Positions 1 to 5,516 of a stretch of 5,516 nt of DNA are shown here, piece after piece. Below the pieces are notes generated by a model. The model did not search any database. It had not been told where the DNA came from and saw nothing but the letters and a program-made list of their open reading frames with translations. Source of the stretch: Clostridium sp. CAG:167 (GTDB taxonomy: Bacteria; Bacillota; Clostridia; Lachnospirales; Lachnospiraceae); NCBI GenBank assembly GCA_000433735.1, contig HF998328.1, positions 48,989-54,504 on the forward strand, in the 5' to 3' direction. Every line of letters starts with the position of its first letter. Positions within the stretch are counted from its first letter, which is position 1. Made by a program: the position numbers and the translations under genes.

Positions 1-41
1 GTGTTGAATTTCACAACGCCCTGAAAACATCTTCGGGAACT

Positions 42-70
42 ATATTAGCACATTGTTAAATAAAAGACAA
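42..70 (-). promoter_or_regulatory. Candidate sigma-A-type promoter reading left out of the window
   Basis: On the minus strand, TTGTCT (65-70) and TAATAT (42-47) are separated by 17 nt. A TGC directly before the -10 gives an extended -10 (TGn) element. Each hexamer matches its consensus at four of six positions. An overlapping TATAGT (39-44) is a closer -10 match but lacks a well-spaced -35. If real, it would start transcription near position 35 towards a gene left of the window. It sits just past the yfbR stop, where a new transcription unit could begin. AT-rich spacer yields such matches by chance. Confidence 0.25.
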
Positions 71-81
71 GACTTTTATTT
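58..81 (-). terminator. AT-rich inverted repeat at the yfbR stop, weak terminator candidate
   Basis: AAATAAAAG and CTTTTATTT form a perfect 9-bp inverted repeat around a 6-nt loop, spanning the yfbR TAA stop. In minus-strand RNA the second arm is itself U-rich (CUUUUAUUU), so it could act as a weak terminator, and the symmetry would allow the same in the other direction. Against this, the stem has only one G-C pair, no separate U-tract follows, and a ribosome at the stop codon would cover part of it. It may only mark the end of the operon, or be chance in AT-rich spacer. Confidence 0.3.
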
Positions 82-675
82 GGTTCCCTCCTGCAGCTCA
101 TCCAGTGTCAGTTCATAAGCCGGCAAAAATTCTTTCATAAAGAGTTCCACCTCTTCCATCTGCATATCTTTCAGAAACTTTTCCGTCGTCTCACAGGCCG
201 AACGAAACTCCTCATTTCCTGCCCGTCTCTCTTCTCTGCATTTGATCAGTGCAGATAACTTGTCTGCAGCCTTTACCAGTTTCCACTCATAAGCGTCTGC
301 AGACTCCGGAAGAAAAAGAGGTTCATAATATTTCTTCATATAAGAAGGCAGTTTATTCAACATCGTAACACTGGCGATCCGCTCTACCTTTTTATACGCT
401 TCTTTTATATCCTCGTCGTAATACTTAACCGGTGTAGGAAGGTCTCCGGTGACCACTTCATTGGCATCATGATAAAGCCCCATTAGTGCCACCTTTTTTT
501 CATCCACATCCCTGCCGCACTTTTCTTTAGAAAGAATGGCCAGAGCGTGGGAAAGCATGGCCACTTCCAGCGAATGTTCACTGATATTTTCCTTCCATGA
601 ATTGCGCATCAGTGCCCACCGTTCGATGTATTTCATCCGGGCCATCATGGCAAAAAAACTATAACTATCTTTCAT
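76..675 (-). CDS. yfbR: YfbR-like HD-domain 5'-deoxynucleotidase
   Basis: This 199-residue protein closely resembles E. coli YfbR, a metal-dependent phosphohydrolase that converts deoxynucleoside 5'-monophosphates to deoxynucleosides and phosphate. It matches YfbR in length (also 199 aa by my recollection) and along its whole sequence. The HD metal site is complete: H34 in the SEHS motif, H69/D70 in YHDANE, and D138 in AADKLSAL. Other YfbR-type active-site positions are also present: R19/W20 near the N-terminus (ERWALMRN), E73, and D78 in GDLPTPVKYY. No signal peptide or membrane segment is seen, so it should be cytoplasmic. The ATG at 675 sits 5 nt after a strong AAGGAGG and overlaps the uvrA 3' end by 11 bp, which implies translational coupling; the stop is TAA at 76-78. 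Its role is probably dNMP salvage or pool control, perhaps tied to repair by its operon position. The family call is strong. Substrate preference cannot be read from the sequence, and related HD hydrolases can act on other nucleotides. Confidence 0.93.
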   Translation of the reverse strand: MKDSYSFFAMMARMKYIERWALMRNSWKENISEHSLEVAMLSHALAILSKEKCGRDVDEKKVALMGLYHDANEVVTGDLPTPVKYYDEDIKEAYKKVERIASVTMLNKLPSYMKKYYEPLFLPESADAYEWKLVKAADKLSALIKCREERRAGNEEFRSACETTEKFLKDMQMEEVELFMKEFLPAYELTLDELQEGTK

Positions 676-3523
676 TGGCTCCTCCTTTTCCCAGAATCTT
701 CCGCATATAATAACCAGTATACGACTCCTGGCACTCAGCCACCTTTTCCGGCGTACCAGCCGCCACTACGGTGCCTCCTTTATCTCCCCCTTCCGGTCCC
801 ATATCAATAAGATAATCTGCCGTTTTGATCACATCCAGATTGTGCTCGATCACTACCACTGTATTTCCGCCATCGGTCAGTCTCTGCAAAATCTCTATAA
901 GCTTGTGTACATCTGCAAAGTGCAGACCGGTAGTAGGTTCGTCCAGAATATAGATAGTGTTTCCGGTACTCCGTTTACTCAACTCCGTAGCCAGTTTGAT
1001 CCGCTGTGCTTCCCCGCCAGATAAAGTAGTGGACGGCTGTCCCAGTTTCACATAAGACAGTCCTACATCATAAAGACTTTGTATCTTCCGGTGAATTGTC
1101 GGAATGTTTTTGAAAAAGTCCAGTGCCTCCTCTACTGTCATATCCAGCACATCATAGATACTTTTCCCTTTATATTTTACCTCTAGCGTCTCACGGTTGT
1201 AACGCTTGCCATCACAGACCTCACAAGGTACATAAATATCCGGCAGGAAATTCATTTCTATCTTTAAAATTCCGTCACCGGCACATGCCTCGCAGCGGCC
1301 ACCTTTGACATTAAAACTGAAGCGTCCTTTTTTGTAGCCTTTTGCCTTAGCATCCGGCGTAGTGGCAAACAGATCTCTGATCATATCAAAGACACCGGTG
1401 TAAGTAGCCGGATTAGATCTTGGCGTCCGTCCGATAGGGGACTGATCGATATTGATCACTTTGTCTAATTTTTCCACGCCTGTAATAGACTTATGCTTGC
1501 CTGGGATACAACGGGCACGGTTTAATGTCCTGGTAAGGCTCTTACACAAAATTTCATTGACCAGAGAACTTTTTCCGGAACCGGATACTCCTGTTACACA
1601 AGTCATCACTCCCAACGGGAATTTCACCGTTATATTCTTCAGGTTGTTTTCTGCGGCCCCTTTTACAGTAAGAAATCCGGCAGGTTTTCTTCTCTTAGAG
1701 GGAACCGGGATCTCAATGCGGTGGCTCAGATAAGCTCCCGTAACAGACTCCGGCACTTCCATGATCTCTTTGGCCGTTCCGGCGGCCACCACTTCACCGC
1801 CGTTTTTGCCGGCACCCGGGCCAATATCTACCACATAGTCGGCCGCCAGCATCGTATCTTCATCATGTTCCACCACGATCAGCGTGTTGCCAAGATCTCG
1901 GAGTTTCTTCAAGGTGGCGATCAATTTGTCGTTATCCCGCTGGTGCAGGCCGATACTAGGCTCATCCAGAATATAAGCTACACCTACCAGCCCGGAACCA
2001 ATCTGGGTTGCCAGACGGATACGCTGGGCCTCTCCACCGGACAAAGATGCTGTCGCCCTTGCAAGACTCAGATAATCCAGCCCTACATCCACCAGAAAAC
2101 CAAGGCGTGAAGAAATTTCTTTCAGCACAAGACGACCGATCTGCCTCTGGCGTTTGGTCAGTTCTACCTCATCCATAAATTTTTTCAGGTCTTCAATGGA
2201 CAGGTTGGACAATTCCCATATATTTTTATCTCCTACAGTCACAGCCAGAGATTCTTTCTTTAAACGCTGGCCACCGCACTCACGGCATGGTGTGATCCGC
2301 ATAAAAGATTCGTATTCCTGCCTGGATGTCTCTGATCCCGTCTCCCGGTACCGCTTTTCCACATTGTGGAGCAGTCCCTCAAAAGCAATATTGTACACAC
2401 CATGGCCATGCTGTCCTGTATAATGTACCTCTACCCGGTCACCACCTGTTCCAAGCCAGATGAGATCGTGGATTTTTTTCGGATATTTGCCATAAGGAGT
2501 ATCCAGACTGAATCCATATTTTTTTGCCATGGCTTCCAATATGCACCGGCTGTAACTTCCCGGATTGACCACTGACTGCCAGCCCATAACCGCAATGGCT
2601 CCCTCTGTGATGCTGAGGGTCTTGTCCGGCACGATCAAATCTTCATCAAACTCCATTTTATATCCGATTCCGTGACACACCGGACAGGCTCCGAACGGAT
2701 TATTAAAGGAAAAACTTCTTGGCTCCACTTCATCAATGCTGATGCCGCAGTCCGGACAGGAAAAACTCTGGCTGAAGTGCAGTTCTTCTCCATCTACCAC
2801 ATCCACGGTCATCAATCCATCCGCCAGCTGTAATACCGTCTCAATGGAATCAGAAAGTCTTTTCTCGATTCCCTCTCTTACCACCAGACGGTCCACTACG
2901 ATATCAATGGAATGTTTGATATTTTTTTCCAGCTTGATCTCTTCCGTCAGATCATATTGGTTTCCGTCTACGATCACACGGACATAGCCGCTTTTTTTCG
3001 CCTTTTCAAACACTTTCACATGCTCGCCCTTGCGTCCTCTGACAACCGGTGCCAGCAACAGGATCTTGGAACGCTCCGGCAGTTTCATAATATCATCCAC
3101 CATCTGGTCTACCGTCTGTTTCTTGATCTCCTTGCCGCACTTCGGGCAATGAGGGATACCCACTCTGGCAAACAGCAGTCGGAAATAATCATACACTTCT
3201 GTGACAGTTCCTACCGTAGACCGCGGATTTCGGTTCGTAGATTTCTGGTCAATGGATATGGCCGGCGGCAGTCCTTCCAGACTTTCCACATCCGGTTTTT
3301 CCATCTGTCCCAGAAACTGTCTGGCATAAGAGGACAAAGATTCCATATAACGCCTTTGTCCTTCTGCATAAATGGTATCAAAGGCAAGAGAAGACTTGCC
3401 TGATCCGCTTAATCCGGTTAATACGACAAACTCATCTCTTGGAATATCTATATCAATATTTTTCAGGTTGTGTTCCTTCGCACCACGGATGCGAATCATT
3501 TTAGATTTGTTCTGTTCTTTCAT
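665..3523 (-). CDS. uvrA: UvrABC excinuclease subunit A (UvrA), complete
   Basis: UvrA is the dimeric ABC-type ATPase that scans DNA for lesions and delivers UvrB. I chose the ATG at 3523 (952 aa), because an AGGA lies 8 nt upstream. An upstream in-frame ATG at 3541 would give 958 aa and overlap uvrB by 8 bp, but its AGGA is about 11 nt away. A third ATG at 3499 has no clear Shine-Dalgarno sequence. E. coli UvrA is 940 aa. Numbered from 3523: Walker A GLSGSGKSS (37-45, K43), UvrB-binding region (about 120-245), C126/C129 and C413/C416 as a probable split zinc site, zinc finger C256/C259-C280/C283, insertion domain (about 284-395), signature LSGGEAQRI (494-502), Walker B ILDEPS (518-523) and H553. 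The second half has Walker A GVSGSGKSS (645-653, K651), zinc finger C744/C747-C767/C770, signature LSGGEAQRI (834-842), Walker B ILDEPT (859-864) and H894. Both ATPase sites look intact. The short GKGGANER tail is encoded across the next gene's ribosome-binding site. Confidence 0.98.
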   Translation of the reverse strand: MKEQNKSKMIRIRGAKEHNLKNIDIDIPRDEFVVLTGLSGSGKSSLAFDTIYAEGQRRYMESLSSYARQFLGQMEKPDVESLEGLPPAISIDQKSTNRNPRSTVGTVTEVYDYFRLLFARVGIPHCPKCGKEIKKQTVDQMVDDIMKLPERSKILLLAPVVRGRKGEHVKVFEKAKKSGYVRVIVDGNQYDLTEEIKLEKNIKHSIDIVVDRLVVREGIEKRLSDSIETVLQLADGLMTVDVVDGEELHFSQSFSCPDCGISIDEVEPRSFSFNNPFGACPVCHGIGYKMEFDEDLIVPDKTLSITEGAIAVMGWQSVVNPGSYSRCILEAMAKKYGFSLDTPYGKYPKKIHDLIWLGTGGDRVEVHYTGQHGHGVYNIAFEGLLHNVEKRYRETGSETSRQEYESFMRITPCRECGGQRLKKESLAVTVGDKNIWELSNLSIEDLKKFMDEVELTKRQRQIGRLVLKEISSRLGFLVDVGLDYLSLARATASLSGGEAQRIRLATQIGSGLVGVAYILDEPSIGLHQRDNDKLIATLKKLRDLGNTLIVVEHDEDTMLAADYVVDIGPGAGKNGGEVVAAGTAKEIMEVPESVTGAYLSHRIEIPVPSKRRKPAGFLTVKGAAENNLKNITVKFPLGVMTCVTGVSGSGKSSLVNEILCKSLTRTLNRARCIPGKHKSITGVEKLDKVINIDQSPIGRTPRSNPATYTGVFDMIRDLFATTPDAKAKGYKKGRFSFNVKGGRCEACAGDGILKIEMNFLPDIYVPCEVCDGKRYNRETLEVKYKGKSIYDVLDMTVEEALDFFKNIPTIHRKIQSLYDVGLSYVKLGQPSTTLSGGEAQRIKLATELSKRSTGNTIYILDEPTTGLHFADVHKLIEILQRLTDGGNTVVVIEHNLDVIKTADYLIDMGPEGGDKGGTVVAAGTPEKVAECQESYTGYYMRKILGKGGANER
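681..687 (-). promoter_or_regulatory. Strong Shine-Dalgarno for yfbR, inside the uvrA 3' end
   Basis: AAGGAGG on the minus strand is followed by a 5-nt spacer (AGCCA) and the yfbR ATG at 675. It lies wholly within the last uvrA codons, encoding part of the GKGGA stretch of the UvrA tail. The near-perfect match and spacing fix the nucleotidase start. They also suggest it is translated efficiently from the uvrBA transcript, either by reinitiation or independently. Confidence 0.85.
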
Positions 3524-3531
3524 CTTCTCAT

Positions 3532-3535
3532 TCCT
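3532..3535 (-). promoter_or_regulatory. Probable Shine-Dalgarno deciding the uvrA start
   Basis: AGGA on the minus strand overlaps the uvrB TAG stop (3534-3536) and lies 8 nt before the ATG at 3523. The alternative ATG at 3541 has only an AGGA about 11 nt upstream plus GAAG repeats. This favours the 3523 start, with uvrA translation coupled to uvrB termination. The site is a short match, so it supports the start choice without proving it. Confidence 0.5.
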
Positions 3536-5516
3536 ATTCATCTTCTTCTATTTCCTGTAAATGCTTTTTATATTCAATCATCTGATCTCTCAGAGAAGCC
3601 GCCAGTTCAAAGTTCAGCTCCGTAGCTGCCTGATTCATCTTCTTCATGATCTTGGCAATCGACTTCTGGAGTTCCTCTTTGCTCATTGACTCTGGATCTT
3701 TGTTGTCATTGATTCCTTCGTTATCTGCCTTGGAAGATATGCGGATCAGATCCCGCACCGCCTTTTTGATAGTCTGCGGTGTGATACCATGTTCCTCATT
3801 GTACTGCTTTTGTATCTTACGGCGCCGCTCTGTCTCGTCCAGCGCTTTCTTCATAGAATCCGTCATCTTATCTGCATACATGACCACATGGCCTTCTGCA
3901 TTTCTGGCCGCCCTTCCTATGGTCTGGATCAGGGATGTTTCCGAACGGAGGAATCCTTCCTTGTCCGCATCCAGGATAGCCACCAGCTCAATCTCCGGAA
4001 TATCCAGCCCCTCACGGAGCAGGTTGATTCCCACCAACACATCAAATACATCCAGACGCATATCCCGGATGATCTCTGAACGCTCCAGCGTATCAATATC
4101 CGAGTGCAGATACCTTACCCGTACCCCCACTTCTTTGAGATACTTTGTAAGATCCTCCGCCATGCGCTTGGTCAAGGTAGTAACCAGCACTTTTCCTTTT
4201 TTCTTTACAACTTTGCGGATCTCACCCAGCAGATCATCTACCTGTCCTTCTACCGGTCTTACATCCACTTCCGGATCAAGCAGCCCTGTGGGCCGGAGGA
4301 TCTGCTCTACTCTCATCAGTTCATGACTCTCCTCATAGTCCGACGGTGTGGCTGACACAAATAACATCTGGTTAATATGTCCCTCAAACTCCTCAAAGTT
4401 CAGCGGTCTGTTGCTCTTGGCTGAAGGAAGTCTGAATCCATACTCTACCAGCGTGTTTTTTCTGGACTGGTCTCCGGCATACATTCCCCGGACCTGAGGA
4501 ATAGTAATATGGGACTCATCTACCATGATCACAAAATCATCCGGGAAATAGTCCAGCAAAGTCTGGGGTGCATCCCCCGGCTGCAGTCCATTCAGATGCA
4601 TGGAATAATTCTCAATACCGGAGCAAAATCCCGTCTCACGCAGCATTTCCACATCAAAATGGGTTCTCTCTGCGATCCGCTGTGCTTCGATCAGTTTATC
4701 CTCACTTTTAAAATATTTGACCCGTTCCTTCAATTCCGCTTCGATCCCCTGTATGGCGCGCTCCATCTTGTCCGGAGCCACCACATAATGAGATGCCGGG
4801 AAAACCACCATATGCTCCAGATTGGCCAACGGTTCTCCGGTCAGAACATCCACTTCCTGTATTCTGTCCACTTCATCTCCAAAAAATTCTACCCGGATCG
4901 CTCTGTCCGTAGCAGACGCAGGGAAGATCTCTACCACATCTCCACGAACCCGGAATGTACCGCGATGGAAATCCATATCATTTCTTGTATACTGAATTTC
5001 GATGAGACGGCGGATCACTTCATCTCTGTCTCGTTCCATGCCGGGCCTCAGTGACACAGTCATATTCTGATAATCAATGGGACTACCCAGTCCATAAATG
5101 CACGACACACTGGCCACGATGATCACATCTCTGCGCTCTGTCAACGCCGCAGTGGCGGAATGCCGCAGTTTGTCAATCTCATCATTAATAGCCGAATCTT
5201 TCTCTATATAAGTATCCGTTGACGGAACATACGCCTCCGGCTGATAATAGTCATAATAAGACACAAAATATTCTACCGCATTTTCCGGGAAAAACTCTTT
5301 AAACTCTCCGTACAACTGCGCTGCCAGTGTTTTGTTATGAGCAATGACCAATGTAGGCTTGTTCAGTTTTTCAATCACATTGGCCATGGTAAATGTCTTA
5401 CCAGAGCCGGTAACCCCTAACAGGGTCTGAAACTGGTTGCCCTCCTGAAAGCCTTTTACCAGGGCATCAATGGCCTGAGGCTGGTCGCCTGTGGGCTGAT
5501 ATTCGGAATGTAATTT
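3534..5516 (-). CDS. uvrB: UvrABC excinuclease subunit B (UvrB), N-terminal few residues missing
   Basis: UvrB is the damage-verification subunit of cytoplasmic nucleotide excision repair. UvrA loads it at lesions, and it then recruits UvrC for incision. The frame is open to the right edge, giving 660 visible residues starting KLHSEYQPTGDQPQAI. Full-length UvrB proteins are about 660-675 residues, so only a few N-terminal residues and the start codon are missing; the internal ATG at 5387 is not the start. In visible-residue numbering I see Walker A GVTGSGKT (34-41), the damage-probing beta-hairpin region YYDYYQPEAYVPS (about 87-99), the UvrA-interacting domain 2 (roughly 150-250), Walker B VIMVDESH (329-336, D333/E334), helicase motif V REGLDIPE (501-508), motif VI QTIGRAARN (531-539), and a C-terminal UVR coiled-coil domain (about 613-651) that contacts UvrC. 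No frameshift or lost motif is visible. It ends in TAG next to uvrA, the usual UvrBA order. Its promoter and any LexA operator would lie beyond the window. Confidence 0.98.
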   Translation of the reverse strand, partial: KLHSEYQPTGDQPQAIDALVKGFQEGNQFQTLLGVTGSGKTFTMANVIEKLNKPTLVIAHNKTLAAQLYGEFKEFFPENAVEYFVSYYDYYQPEAYVPSTDTYIEKDSAINDEIDKLRHSATAALTERRDVIIVASVSCIYGLGSPIDYQNMTVSLRPGMERDRDEVIRRLIEIQYTRNDMDFHRGTFRVRGDVVEIFPASATDRAIRVEFFGDEVDRIQEVDVLTGEPLANLEHMVVFPASHYVVAPDKMERAIQGIEAELKERVKYFKSEDKLIEAQRIAERTHFDVEMLRETGFCSGIENYSMHLNGLQPGDAPQTLLDYFPDDFVIMVDESHITIPQVRGMYAGDQSRKNTLVEYGFRLPSAKSNRPLNFEEFEGHINQMLFVSATPSDYEESHELMRVEQILRPTGLLDPEVDVRPVEGQVDDLLGEIRKVVKKKGKVLVTTLTKRMAEDLTKYLKEVGVRVRYLHSDIDTLERSEIIRDMRLDVFDVLVGINLLREGLDIPEIELVAILDADKEGFLRSETSLIQTIGRAARNAEGHVVMYADKMTDSMKKALDETERRRKIQKQYNEEHGITPQTIKKAVRDLIRISSKADNEGINDNKDPESMSKEELQKSIAKIMKKMNQAATELNFELAASLRDQMIEYKKHLQEIEEDE

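Noticed and set aside
19..37. A short GC-containing hairpin (CCC, GAA against TTC, GGG, with a one-base bulge)
   Set aside because: It has only six pairs with a bulge and no T-run follows on either strand, so it is not a convincing intrinsic terminator.
1..75. Search by eye for a LexA/SOS box (GAAC-N4-GTTC type) in the spacer and at gene junctions
   Set aside because: No match was found. The place where one would be expected, upstream of uvrB, lies outside the window, so its absence here says nothing about SOS control.
1010..2050. Repeated SGGEAQRI-coding segments at two places in uvrA
   Set aside because: These are the ABC signature motifs of the two nucleotide-binding halves of UvrA, an ancient internal duplication of the protein, not a DNA repeat element.
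1721..3403. Several plus-strand open frames of about 70-160 codons opposite uvrA
   Set aside because: They overlap each other and the strongly conserved UvrA coding frame. Their compositions look like reverse-frame translation and none matches a known protein.
3646..4326. A 226-codon open frame on the plus strand inside uvrB
   Set aside because: It is antisense to the conserved UvrB helicase core, is unusually rich in serine and arginine as expected from reading codons backwards, and resembles no family I know. It is a shadow of the real gene.
4509..5054. A 181-codon plus-strand open frame opposite uvrB
   Set aside because: It lies wholly antisense to UvrB domains with intact motifs. Its protein has no recognisable domain, and I see no good ribosome-binding site that would support it.

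Overview
The window is a compact, single-strand piece of a chromosomal DNA-repair operon. All three genes read right to left on the minus strand, in the order uvrB (5' end cut by the right edge), uvrA, then a YfbR-type HD-domain 5'-deoxynucleotidase. The genes overlap or nearly touch, so they are very probably co-transcribed from a promoter upstream of uvrB, outside the window. The protein style, strong AGGAGG-type Shine-Dalgarno sequence and moderate GC content suggest a Firmicute of the class Clostridia, perhaps Lachnospiraceae. That placement is inferred from general resemblance, not from a search.

Layout: 3534-5516 encodes nearly all of UvrB, lacking only the first few residues. UvrA follows, with its likely start 10 bp past the uvrB stop or, if an upstream ATG is used, overlapping it by 8 bp. 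The nucleotidase starts inside the last codons of uvrA (11 bp overlap), behind a strong Shine-Dalgarno sequence embedded in the uvrA 3' end. Positions 1-75 are intergenic. They hold an AT-rich inverted repeat at the nucleotidase stop codon and a weak candidate minus-strand promoter for whatever lies further left.

Function: UvrA (damage-sensing dimeric ABC ATPase) loads UvrB (damage-verifying helicase-like ATPase), which recruits UvrC for dual incision. UvrC is not in the window. The YfbR-like enzyme is expected to dephosphorylate deoxynucleoside 5'-monophosphates. Its coupling to uvrBA suggests a link between excision repair and dNMP recycling or nucleotide-pool control, but this is inference from gene order. 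I see no mobile element, CRISPR array, RNA gene or broken gene, and no clearly new biological system. The most interesting point is the nucleotidase riding in the uvrBA operon.
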